Assembly (NCBI RefSeq): GCF_024752305.1
Contig: NZ_JANTHX010000004.1
Location: 62,001 to 126,000 of the forward strand
Direction: 5' to 3'
DNA: 64,000 nucleotides
Source of the DNA: Protaetiibacter mangrovi
GTDB lineage: Bacteria > Actinomycetota > Actinomycetes > Actinomycetales > Microbacteriaceae
Positions 26,161-33,353 of this stretch are shown in pieces; the first letter of the stretch is position 1, and each line of letters opens with the position of its first letter. The notes under the pieces were generated by a model. The model made no database searches and was not told the DNA's origin. It worked only from the letters and a program-made list of their open reading frames with translations. The translations under genes were made by a program, and so were the position numbers.

Positions 26161-27261
26161 GTGACCGAGCGGCCGACCGACACCTCCGTGGTGATCATCG
26201 GCGCGGGTCAGGCGGGGCTCTCGGTGGCCTACTACCTGCGCAAGCTCGGTCTCGACCCGGGCAACGACATGGTGCTGCTCGACCGCGGTCCGACGCCCGG
26301 CGGTGCGTGGCAGTTCCGGTGGGAGGCGCTGCGCCTCGGGTCGACGCACCGCGTCAACGACCTGCCCGGCATGGACGAGCTGGGGCTCAGCTTCGAGAAC
26401 GCCGATCGCACCCTGCCGGCGCGCGAGGTCATCTCCGACTACTACCGACGCTACGAGCGGCACTTCGACCTCAAGGTGGTGCGCCCCGCCGACGTCACGC
26501 GCGTCAGGGCCACCTTCGACGGGTTCGAGGTCACCTTCGACGACGACTACGGCGATCAGACCTTCTCGACCCAGGTGGTCGTCAACGCCACCGGCACGTG
26601 GGGGGCGCCCTTCGTGCCCTGGTATCCGGGCATGAACGACTTCCGGGGGCGGCAGCTGCACACGGTCGACTACACGGACGCCGAGAGCCTGCGCGGCCTC
26701 GACGTCGTGGTGGTCGGCGGCGGCACGAGCGCGATCGGGTTCCTCATGGAGCTCGAGGGGATCGCCGCGAGCCTCAGCTGGGTCACCCGGCGCCCGGTCG
26801 AGTTCCTCGAGGAGCAGGAGCTCAACCTCGAGGGCGGCACCCGCGCGGTGACGCTGCAGGATGCGGCCGCCCGCGAGGGCAGGGCCCTTCCCTCGATCGT
26901 GTCGACGACGGGGGTGCCGCGTACCCGCCGCATCCAGTCGGCCATCGACCGCGGCCTGCTCACCCCGCGCGGGATGTTCGAGCGCATCGAGCCGGACGGG
27001 GTGCGCTGGGCCGACGGCACCTTCCAGCATGCCGACGTGATCATCTGGGCCACCGGCTTCCGGCCCGAGCTGCGCCACCTCGCCCCGCTCAAGCTGCGCG
27101 AGCAGGCCGGCGGCGTGACGGTGGCCGGCGGTGCCGCCTACCGCAACGCGAACGTGTTCTTCGCGGGGTACGGGCCGACCGCATCCACGATCGGCGCCAA
27201 CCGCGCGGGGCGCACGATCGCCCGCCAGGTCGTCGCCGCCCTCAGCTCCCTCGGCTACTGA
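26161..27261 (+). CDS. FAD/NAD(P)-dependent oxidoreductase, flavin-monooxygenase-like
   Basis: This 366-residue protein has an FAD-binding GAGQAG at residues 14-19, a second dinucleotide fold with VVVVGGGTSAIGF near residue 181, and WATGFRPEL near residue 300, the ATG-type motif of flavin-containing monooxygenases and related Trk-like proteins. The early segment PGGAWQFRWEALRLGSTHRV replaces the usual FxGxxxHxxxY fingerprint only in part, so a Baeyer-Villiger activity is not assured. Substrate is unknown. It ends 6 nt before the convergent permease gene. Confidence 0.85.
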   Translation: MTERPTDTSVVIIGAGQAGLSVAYYLRKLGLDPGNDMVLLDRGPTPGGAWQFRWEALRLGSTHRVNDLPGMDELGLSFENADRTLPAREVISDYYRRYERHFDLKVVRPADVTRVRATFDGFEVTFDDDYGDQTFSTQVVVNATGTWGAPFVPWYPGMNDFRGRQLHTVDYTDAESLRGLDVVVVGGGTSAIGFLMELEGIAASLSWVTRRPVEFLEEQELNLEGGTRAVTLQDAAAREGRALPSIVSTTGVPRTRRIQSAIDRGLLTPRGMFERIEPDGVRWADGTFQHADVIIWATGFRPELRHLAPLKLREQAGGVTVAGGAAYRNANVFFAGYGPTASTIGANRAGRTIARQVVAALSSLGY

Positions 27262-27267
27262 CCGCGC

Positions 27268-29310
27268 TCAGCGGCGACGGACGGCGGGTGCCTTCGGCGC
27301 GCGCACCGGCGGACGGATGGGCTCGCCGCGGCGGTCCTGGCCGGGCAGCGGCCGCGAGCGTCGGCCGTAGATGAGGTCCGAGGAGTCGAGCAGCCACGGC
27401 ACGAGCGCCACCACCACGCCGTGCACGAGCAGAAGCTTGTGGCGGATGCGGCGGGCCTTGTGGTTGTGCAGGAAGTTCTCCCACCAGTGCCCCACGATGT
27501 ACTCCGGCAGGTACACGGTCACGACCTCGGCGCCGTGCTCCTCGCGGTGCTTCTTGATGTACTTGATGAGCGGCATCGAGATGTCGCGGTACGGCGAGGC
27601 GATGATGTTGAGCGGCACCTTGATGTTGTGCTCGGCCCACTGCCGCTCGAGCTTCTCGCTCGCTCCGTCGTCGATGGACGCGTGCACGGCCTCGATCGAC
27701 TCGTGGCGGGCGGCGATCGCGTAGTCGAGGGCCTTCAGAACGGGCTTCGAGAGGCGTCCCACGAGCACCACCGCGTGGTCGCCCGTCGAGCCGAAGACGG
27801 TGGTGGCGTCGGGCTCGATCTCGCGGTCGACGTCGCGGTAGTAGCGGTTCACGCCGATCATCAGCATGATCAGCACGAGCATCACGACGAACACGATCCA
27901 GGCGCCGTGGGTGAACTTCGTGATGGTCACGATGATCAGCACCGATCCGGTCATGAGCGCGCCGAGCGAGTTGATCAGGAGGCTGCGCACGAGCGGGCCG
28001 CGCGGCTCGACGTTCTCGCGGATGAGCCGGATCCAGTGGCGGATCATGCCGCTCTGCCCGAGCGTGAACGAGATGAACACGCCGATGATGTAGAGCTGGA
28101 TGAGCGCGGTCACGTTGGCCTGTGCGCCGATCAGCAGCACGATCGCCACGGCGGACAGGGCCAGCACGCCGTTCGAGTAGATGAGCCGGTCGCCGCGGGT
28201 CGCGAGCGCCTTGGGGGCGTAGCCGTCCTGCGCGAGAACCGAGCCGAGCAGCGGGAAGCCGTTGAACGCGGTGTTCGCCGCGAGCAGCAGCACCGCGGCC
28301 GTGGCGGCCTGGATGATGAAGAACGGGATCGAGTTGTTGCCGAAGGTGGCGGCGGCGATCTGCGCGATGAGCGAGCGCTGCGGCTGCGTGGCGCAGTCGG
28401 TGAAGCCGACCAGGTCGCACGCCGTCTCGGCGTAGTGCACGCCCGAGATGAGCGCGACGATCGTGAGCCCCGAGAACAGGATGATGGCGATCGAGCCCAT
28501 CGCCACGAGGGTCTTCTGGGCGTTCTGGATCTTCGGCCGGCGGAACGCCTGCACGCCGTTCGAGATCGCCTCGACGCCCGTGAGGGCGGCGCATCCGCTC
28601 GCGAAGGAGCGCAGGATCAGCAGGATGAACGCGGCCTGCGTGAGCTGCTCCCCCTGCACGGTCCACGAGGCGCTCTCCGCAGTCGGGGCGTCGCCGAGCG
28701 CGGTGCGGATGAGGGCGACCACGAGCATGAAGCCGATCGACCCGATGAACAGGTAGGTCGGGATCGCGAACGCCTTCGAGGCCTCGCGCACGCCGCGCAG
28801 GTTGATCGCCGCGAGCAGCACGACGAAGCCGACGGCGATCTCGACGCGCCAGGGGTTGAGCCCCGGGAGGGCCGAGATGATGTTGTCGACACCGGATGCG
28901 ACCGACACCGCGACGGTGAGGATGTAGTCCACGAGCAGGGCCGCCGCGACCACGACGCCGGCCTTCTCGCCGAGGTTCTTCGACGCGACCTCGTAGTCGC
29001 CTCCGCCCGACGGATACGCCTTGATGAGCTGGCGGTACGAGAGCACCACCACCACGAGCAGCAGCACCACGGCGGCCGCCACCCACGGCGCGAAGCTCAG
29101 GAACGCCAGCCCGCCGAGCAGCAGGATCATGAGCAGCTCCTGCGGCGCATACGCCACCGACGAGAGCGGATCGCTCGCGAAGATGGGCAGGGCGAGATGC
29201 TTCGGGAGGAGCTGTCCTTCGAGCTTCTCGGTCGGGAGAGGGTCGCCGATGATCCAGTTCTTCGCGGATCGCGGCGCCTCGTCCGAGGAGGTCTCGGCCT
29301 CGTCAGTCAC
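27268..29310 (-). CDS. APC-superfamily permease, KimA-like (probable K+ importer)
   Basis: This 680-residue protein starts WIIGDPLPTEKLEGQLLPKH, then ALPIFASDPLSSVAYAPQE, closely recalling B. subtilis KimA/YdaO, whose N-terminus has the same IG.PL.....Q.L.K..AL.I..SD.LSSVAY pattern. About 12 spans occupy residues 45-470. A cytoplasmic domain resembling universal-stress folds follows (VVLVGRLSKPVLKALDYAIA). KimA is a K+/H+ symporter controlled by c-di-AMP. The N-terminal match supports this better than amino-acid transport, but many actinobacterial relatives are annotated only as APC permease. The GTG at 29310 sits 8 nt after TATGCT. Two palindromes lie upstream. Confidence 0.85.
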   Translation of the reverse strand: MTDEAETSSDEAPRSAKNWIIGDPLPTEKLEGQLLPKHLALPIFASDPLSSVAYAPQELLMILLLGGLAFLSFAPWVAAAVVLLLVVVVLSYRQLIKAYPSGGGDYEVASKNLGEKAGVVVAAALLVDYILTVAVSVASGVDNIISALPGLNPWRVEIAVGFVVLLAAINLRGVREASKAFAIPTYLFIGSIGFMLVVALIRTALGDAPTAESASWTVQGEQLTQAAFILLILRSFASGCAALTGVEAISNGVQAFRRPKIQNAQKTLVAMGSIAIILFSGLTIVALISGVHYAETACDLVGFTDCATQPQRSLIAQIAAATFGNNSIPFFIIQAATAAVLLLAANTAFNGFPLLGSVLAQDGYAPKALATRGDRLIYSNGVLALSAVAIVLLIGAQANVTALIQLYIIGVFISFTLGQSGMIRHWIRLIRENVEPRGPLVRSLLINSLGALMTGSVLIIVTITKFTHGAWIVFVVMLVLIMLMIGVNRYYRDVDREIEPDATTVFGSTGDHAVVLVGRLSKPVLKALDYAIAARHESIEAVHASIDDGASEKLERQWAEHNIKVPLNIIASPYRDISMPLIKYIKKHREEHGAEVVTVYLPEYIVGHWWENFLHNHKARRIRHKLLLVHGVVVALVPWLLDSSDLIYGRRSRPLPGQDRRGEPIRPPVRAPKAPAVRRR

Positions 29311-29320
29311 GGCGGGAAAG

Positions 29321-29349
29321 CATACGCCGTATGGGTTGCGCCGCAACCC
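29321..29349. promoter_or_regulatory. Two adjoining palindromes between the permease and 29378 genes
   Basis: CATACG-C-CGTATG (29321-29333) overlaps the permease -10 box TATGCT on the minus strand. GGGTTGCG-C-CGCAACCC (29333-29349) lies beside it and ahead of the plus-strand promoter. Both are perfect, each with a single central base. Two operators for one or two regulators are the simplest reading. Confidence 0.6.
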
Positions 29350-29365
29350 GCCCCGCTCGGGCTCC

Positions 29366-29377
29366 TAGGATCGTGCG
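29366..29377 (+). promoter_or_regulatory. Leaderless promoter of the 29378 gene
   Basis: TAGGAT (29366-29371), spacer CGTGCG, GTG at 29378. Confidence 0.5.
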
Positions 29378-30016
29378 GTGACGAGTGAGCGACGCAGGCG
29401 GCGATGGCCGTGGATCCTCGGCGCCGCGGTGCTCGTCGTCGCGATCCCCGTCGGCGTTCTCGGCGTCCCCGTGCTGCTGCATCGGGACGGCGGATCGGCC
29501 AACCAGCAGGAGTCGACGCAGCGGTGGCCGACGACGGTGACCGCGTCGGGTGACGACGGGCGCAGCCGCGAGCTGTCGGTGCTCGCCGCGGATGGCGGCG
29601 CCGTCGACACCTCCGCGCTCGCGGCGGGCGACCGCATCGTGGTGAGCGGCAGCGGATACGACGCCGGCCAGGGGATCTACGTCGCGATCTGCGTCATCCC
29701 CGACGATCCGACGACGAAGCCCGGGCCGTGCCTCGGCGGCGTGCCCGAGCAGGAGGCGACGGCGGCCTCCGAGGGCGAGATCCAGTGGGCGCCGAGCAAC
29801 TGGATCAACGACGACTGGGCGTGGAAGCTGTTCGGCGCGCGCGCCTACGACGACGTCGCGACAGGCACCTTCACCGCCTACCTCGAGGTCGTCGACCCGA
29901 TCGGCGAGAACTACGACTGCACGAGCGAGCGGTGCGCGATCTACACGCGCGACGACCACACGGCGCTCGGCGACCGGGTGCAGGATCTCTTCATCCCGGT
30001 CGGGTTCGCCGCCTAG
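29378..30016 (+). CDS. Membrane-anchored extracytoplasmic protein, unknown function
   Basis: This 212-residue protein has a basic N-terminus, one span at about 11-33 (WILGAAVLVVAIPVGVLGVP), and an outside domain. The domain contains VVSGSGYDAGQGIYVAICVI, GPCLGGVPEQEA, SNWINDDW, and ends CAIYTRDDHTALGDRVQDLF. Four cysteines in two pairs suggest disulfides. I recall a similar segment order in actinobacterial surface proteins near haem-binding HtaA domains and in neocarzinostatin-like folds, but the match is not certain. Its TAG is shared in the CTAG overlap with the convergent padR stop. Confidence 0.65.
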   Translation: MTSERRRRRWPWILGAAVLVVAIPVGVLGVPVLLHRDGGSANQQESTQRWPTTVTASGDDGRSRELSVLAADGGAVDTSALAAGDRIVVSGSGYDAGQGIYVAICVIPDDPTTKPGPCLGGVPEQEATAASEGEIQWAPSNWINDDWAWKLFGARAYDDVATGTFTAYLEVVDPIGENYDCTSERCAIYTRDDHTALGDRVQDLFIPVGFAA

Positions 30017-30657
30017 CGCCGGAGCGCCCCGGTCACCTCGCGCAGCACCTCGTCGAGGCGGGTGATCAGCAGGTCGACCGCGTCGAGGGCGAGCGTGCCG
30101 TTCGCGGCCTGACTGCGCAGCTCCGAGCGCAGCTCGGCTCGGAAGGTGGCGAGCGCGGCGTCCGCCTCCTGCAGGCGCGCGCGCGCCGCCGTCCGGGTCT
30201 CCGCGTCGGCGGACGAGGCCGGGGCGGAGTCGTGATCGACCCGCACCCCCGACGGGTGTGGCGCCGTGCGCGCCTCGCGTGCGGCGGCGGCGAGGTCGGC
30301 CCGGAGGCTGCGCATCGCGTCGTCGACCGAGCTGCGCACCTCGTCGGCCAGTCGCCGCACCGAGTCCGTGAGGTCGGTCTCGATGGCGTCGAGCTCGTCT
30401 CCGCGCGCGGCGAGCTCGGCGCGCCCGGCGTCCGTGATCGCGTACACCGTGCGACGTCCGTCGGACTCCTTGGTGACGAGCCCCTCCTCCTGCAGCTTCG
30501 CGAGCCGCGGGTAGATGGTTCCGGCGCTCGGCACGTAGGTGCCGCCGAAGCGGTCGCCGAGCGCCTGGATGAGCTCGTAGCCGTGCTGCGGCTGCTCGGC
30601 GAGCAGGCTCAGCAGGTAGAGGCGCAGGTGGCCGTGGGCGAAGACGGGCGGCGTCAT
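30013..30657 (-). CDS. PadR-family transcriptional regulator
   Basis: This 214-residue protein has a PadR winged-helix domain at about 8-82 (HLRLYLLSLLAEQPQHGYEL and SAGTIYPRLAKLQEEGLVTK, then GRRTVYAITDAG). A long alanine/arginine-rich helical C-terminal part follows, likely a coiled coil for dimerisation and longer than the usual PadR tail. The ATG at 30657 overlaps the TGA of the DUF4097 gene (ATGA). Two copies of CGATATATCG upstream of the operon are the likely autoregulatory sites. The inducing signal is unknown; DUF4097 partners are linked to envelope stress in other bacteria. Confidence 0.9.
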   Translation of the reverse strand: MTPPVFAHGHLRLYLLSLLAEQPQHGYELIQALGDRFGGTYVPSAGTIYPRLAKLQEEGLVTKESDGRRTVYAITDAGRAELAARGDELDAIETDLTDSVRRLADEVRSSVDDAMRSLRADLAAAAREARTAPHPSGVRVDHDSAPASSADAETRTAARARLQEADAALATFRAELRSELRSQAANGTLALDAVDLLITRLDEVLREVTGALRR

Positions 30658-31454
30658 GCGCGCACCGTGTGCAGGATGCTGACGTCGCCGCCGACCGTGT
30701 TGACCCGCACATCCGTCCACTTGCCGTCGAGGTCGCCGTGGCGGGCCGTGTACCTGCCCTTGGTGATGGTGATGCTCTGGGCGTCGAAGTGCAGCTTGCC
30801 GCCGACGGTCTGCACCGTGTAGCTCGCGGGCGTCTCGGGGGCGAAGCGCGCCGTGACGCCGCCGGAGACGGTGTTGACCGAGACCTTGTCGGGGATGCCG
30901 GTCGCGTCGAGCATGACCTCGCTCGAGACCCCGTCGACCTCGAACTTGGCGACGGCGCCGGAGGCGATGACGTCGCCCGAGACGGTGTTCACGCCGACCG
31001 GACCGGTGTGGTCGCGGATGGTGACCTCGCCGCTCACGGAGTTGGCGGTGAGCCTGCCGGTGAGTCCGTCGGCGACCAGGTCGCCCGAGACGGTGTTGAG
31101 CTGCACGTCGGCCTCGATGCCCGCGACGAGCGCCTCGGCCGACACGACCCCGAGGGTGACCGCGACCTGGCGCGGCACGAGCACGCTCACCTCGGCGCGG
31201 ATCCTCGAGCCGAAGTTCTTGAACGCCTCGATCCAGTTGTCCCAGCGCAGCTGCGGGTGGTCGATCTCGAGGCGGTCACCGTCGACCTTCACGAGCAGGT
31301 CGCGCCCGTCGACGCTGTGCACCTCGACGCGGATGCCCGGCTCGTCGTGCCCGACGATGTCGATGTGCCCGCCGACGAGGCCCACCTTGAGCCGGTGGAT
31401 GTTCTCGAGGTCGATCACCTTGGGGCCGTCGATCAGCCACTTCTCCTGAGCCAT
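30654..31454 (-). CDS. DUF4097 family beta-repeat protein
   Basis: This 266-residue protein is made of a repeating NTVSGDV/NSVSGEV motif about every 20-30 residues (NTVSGDLVADG, NSVSGEVTIRD, NTVSGDVIASG, NTVSGGVTAR, NTVGGDVSI), which forms a right-handed beta-helix-like adhesin fold (DUF4097/DUF4098). No signal peptide or span is visible, so it is probably cytoplasmic. In many actinobacteria this gene is followed by a PadR regulator as here, so it may be the effector or partner of PadR. The ATG at 31454 has AAGGAGGG upstream. Confidence 0.9.
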   Translation of the reverse strand: MAQEKWLIDGPKVIDLENIHRLKVGLVGGHIDIVGHDEPGIRVEVHSVDGRDLLVKVDGDRLEIDHPQLRWDNWIEAFKNFGSRIRAEVSVLVPRQVAVTLGVVSAEALVAGIEADVQLNTVSGDLVADGLTGRLTANSVSGEVTIRDHTGPVGVNTVSGDVIASGAVAKFEVDGVSSEVMLDATGIPDKVSVNTVSGGVTARFAPETPASYTVQTVGGKLHFDAQSITITKGRYTARHGDLDGKWTDVRVNTVGGDVSILHTVRA

Positions 31455-31489
31455 CTCGGCTCCCTCCTTCGCTCTGCCGCTCCCAGACT

Positions 31490-31527
31490 CGCGATATATC
31501 GCGTCTGTCGAGACACACGATATATCG
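31490..31527. promoter_or_regulatory. Paired palindromes CGATATATCG, probable PadR operator
   Basis: CGCGATATATCGCG (31490-31503) is a perfect 14-bp palindrome. CGATATATCG recurs at 31518-31527, with centres 26 bp apart. They stand 36 nt upstream of the DUF4097-padR start in an otherwise GC-rich gap. Two sites on nearly the same helical face suit autoregulation. Confidence 0.7.
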
Positions 31528-31561
31528 CGTTTCGCCGCCGCGCAACTCCCTCTCGTCCCTT

Positions 31562-31643
31562 CAGAAATGCAGGAGATCCTCCGCGGCCGGTCCGGCATCC
31601 GCGGGGTCCGCCTCCGCATCCGGATGGATCTCCTGCATTTCTG
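31562..31643. repeat. Intergenic hairpin with 17-bp perfect stem
   Basis: CAGAAATGCAGGAGATC (31562-31578) pairs fully with GATCTCCTGCATTTCTG (31627-31643) across a 48-nt loop that itself contains GGTCCGGCATCCGCGG. It lies in the divergent gap between DUF4097 and the MerR gene, so it is not at a gene end. Confidence 0.85.
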
Positions 31644-31668
31644 CGGTGAGGGGTCGGCGCGTCGGGGG

Positions 31669-31699
31669 TTGCGGTTGACGCAGCGTCAACGTCTACCGT
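31669..31699 (+). promoter_or_regulatory. MerR-type promoter: dyad inside a 19-bp spacer
   Basis: A -35-like TTGCGG (31669-31674) and -10 TACCGT (31694-31699) are separated by 19 bp, the long spacer used by MerR-activated promoters. The perfect inverted repeat GTTGACGC-A-GCGTCAAC (31674-31690) lies in it. It is 35 nt upstream of the merR gene start, so the gene is probably self-regulated. Confidence 0.7.
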
Positions 31700-31733
31700 C
31701 GGATGCGACACCACAGCAGAGAGGAGCGGACGC

Positions 31734-32477
31734 ATGGAACGCAGCATCCAGGAGGTCGCGCGCCTCACCGGGGTGACCAGCCGCACCCTGCGGCACTACG
31801 ACGACGTCGGCCTCGTGCGGCCGAGCGGCGTCGGTGCGGGCGGCATCCGCATCTACGACGCCGCGGCGCTCGTGCGGCTGCAGCGCGTGCTGCTGCTGCG
31901 CGAGCTCGGGCTCGGCCTGCCCGCGATCGCCGAGGTGCTCGACGGGCAGACCGACGACGTGCACGCGCTGCTCGCCCATCGCGAGTGGCTGCGGCAGGAA
32001 CAGCAGCGGCTCGAGCGGCAGATCGCCAGCGTCGAGTCGACCATCGACGCACTTGAGGGAGGTGAGGAACCGATGGCAGAGCACATGTTCGACGGCTTCG
32101 ACCACACGCAGTACAAGGACGAGGTCGTGGAGCGCTGGGGTGCGGATGCGTACGCGAGGTCGGACGCGTGGTGGCGCGGCAAGACCGACGCCGAGCGCGC
32201 CGAATGGAAGCGGCGCCTGAGCGAGCTGCAGTCCGACTGGGTCGCGGCAGCGGCATCCGGCGTCGCCCCCGACTCGGAGGCGGCGCAGGAGCTGGCCCGA
32301 CGCCACGTGGAGTGGCTCGCGTCGATCCCGGGCACGCCCGGGGCGGTGAGGGGCTACGTCACGGGCCTCGGCGAGATGTACGTCGCCGACCCGCGCTTCG
32401 CCGCGAACTACGGCGGCGTCGAGGGCGCGGGCTTCGTGCGTGACGCGCTGGCCGTGTACGCCGAGGCGCACCTGTAG
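31734..32477 (+). CDS. MerR-family regulator with TipAS-like domain
   Basis: This 247-residue protein begins SIQEVARLTGVTSRTLRHYDDVGLVRP, the MerR HTH and wing. A coiled coil follows at about 75-108 (HREWLRQEQQRLERQIASVE), and then the TipAS-type domain (FDHTQYKDEVVERWGADAYARSDAWW, GYVTGLGEMYVADPRFAANY). TipAS domains bind thiopeptide or other large drugs; in TipA this activates transcription. No drug exporter lies beside it, so its target may be itself. The ATG at 31734 has GAGAGGAG upstream. Confidence 0.93.
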   Translation: MERSIQEVARLTGVTSRTLRHYDDVGLVRPSGVGAGGIRIYDAAALVRLQRVLLLRELGLGLPAIAEVLDGQTDDVHALLAHREWLRQEQQRLERQIASVESTIDALEGGEEPMAEHMFDGFDHTQYKDEVVERWGADAYARSDAWWRGKTDAERAEWKRRLSELQSDWVAAAASGVAPDSEAAQELARRHVEWLASIPGTPGAVRGYVTGLGEMYVADPRFAANYGGVEGAGFVRDALAVYAEAHL

Positions 32478-32527
32478 ACGCGACGACGCCCCCGGATGCC
32501 TGTTCTCATCCGGGGGCGTCGTGCGTC
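32477..32527. terminator. Bidirectional hairpin terminator candidate
   Basis: ACGACGCCCCCGGATG (32483-32498) pairs perfectly with CATCCGGGGGCGTCGT (32507-32522) around an 8-nt loop. The stem is extended by GACGC/GCGTC across one bulged base. It fills the 50-bp gap between the convergent merR gene and the yczE unit. The stem is strong, with a short TCTTA tail on the plus strand. Confidence 0.75.
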
Positions 32528-32647
32528 TTATGGCAGCAGCGTCGAGTCGACGGGGAGCTGCGCGTAGCCGTCGTTGCCGATGGCGACGACGGTCGCGACG
32601 GCGCCCCAGACGGCGAGCGCTCCGAGGGCGAGAAGGAGGACCATCAT
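32528..32647 (-). CDS. 39-residue membrane protein, translationally coupled to yczE
   Basis: The peptide MMVLLLALGALAVWGAVATV then VAIGNDGYAQLPVDSTLLP consists of one span and a short polar tail. Its first ATG (32647) overlaps the TGA of the upstream yczE-like gene as ATGA, and GGGGAGG stands 7-8 nt before it, inside that gene. Coupling, a strong ribosome binding site and a span support a real gene. Similar tiny one-span proteins with a DGY motif occur in related genomes as I remember. Function is unknown; it may be a subunit or modulator of the YczE protein. Confidence 0.7.
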   Translation of the reverse strand: MMVLLLALGALAVWGAVATVVAIGNDGYAQLPVDSTLLP

Positions 32648-33291
32648 GCGATCACCTCCCCTCCGGATGTCGGGTCGGCCACGGGACGCCGCGCGGGCGC
32701 CTCGGGCACACGGAAGAAGGGGATGGTCAGTCCGACCATCGGGCCGATGAGCAGCGCGAAGGCGAGCGTGCCGATGCCGACCTGACCGCCGAGCAGCCAG
32801 CCGACCACGAGAACGGTCACCTCGATGCCGGTGCGCACGATCCAGATCTTCCAGCCGAAGCGTGCGTGGATGCCGGTCATGAGGCCGTCCCGCGGGCCGG
32901 GGCCGAGCCGCGCGCCCACATAGAGCCCGGTGGCGACGGCCAGCAGGGCGAGGCCGGCGGCGAACAGCAGCCCCTGCATCCACCACTCGTGCTGCTGCGG
33001 GATGAACGCGAGGCCCACATCCGCGGCGGGGCCGATGAGCAGGATGTTGAGCACCGTGCCGATGCCGGGCTTCTGCCGGATGGGGATCCACAGCAGCAGC
33101 ACGATCGCGCCGACCGCGATCACCACGATGCCGAACGAGATGCCGGTCTGCGCCACGATGCCCTGGGTCAGCACGTCCCACGGACCCACGCCGATCCCGG
33201 CGCGCACCATCATGGCGATGGCGATGCCGTAGAGGAACAGGCCGACGAGCAGTTGCGCGATGCGTCGGGTCCAGAGCAGGGGCGGGGTCAC
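32644..33291 (-). CDS. yczE: YczE/YitT-like integral membrane protein
   Basis: This 215-residue protein has about five or six spans and the YczE-family start RRIAQLLVGLFLYGIAIAMM, RAGIGVGPWDVLTQGI, and GARLGPGPRDGLMTGIHARF, a recognised repeat of the GpGPWD/GPGPRDGLM pattern. Family members are putative transporters of unknown substrate. In many bacteria the gene lies divergent from a MocR regulator called YczR, exactly as here. The GTG at 33291 has GAGGTGGA upstream. The downstream 39-residue gene overlaps its stop. Confidence 0.92.
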   Translation of the reverse strand: MTPPLLWTRRIAQLLVGLFLYGIAIAMMVRAGIGVGPWDVLTQGIVAQTGISFGIVVIAVGAIVLLLWIPIRQKPGIGTVLNILLIGPAADVGLAFIPQQHEWWMQGLLFAAGLALLAVATGLYVGARLGPGPRDGLMTGIHARFGWKIWIVRTGIEVTVLVVGWLLGGQVGIGTLAFALLIGPMVGLTIPFFRVPEAPARRPVADPTSGGEVIA

Positions 33292-33311
33292 GGTGAACAG
33301 TCCACCTCAGA

Positions 33312-33353
33312 ATTGGCCCTTGATCAAGAGTCCAATCCGGGTACACTGGCCGC
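33312..33353. promoter_or_regulatory. Regulatory region between yczE and its MocR regulator
   Basis: ATTGG (33312-33316), the perfect CTTGATCAAG (33319-33328) and CCAAT (33332-33336) form an imperfect 25-bp palindrome. On the plus strand TTGATC is the likely -35 and TACACT (33342-33347) the -10, followed by 6 nt and the ATG at 33354 (leaderless). Binding here would block the regulator's own promoter. Confidence 0.65.

Noticed and set aside
29311-29377. Possible ydaO/c-di-AMP riboswitch before the KimA-like gene
   Set aside because: The gap is only 67 bp with a promoter and two palindromes; no room for the riboswitch and no matching motif.
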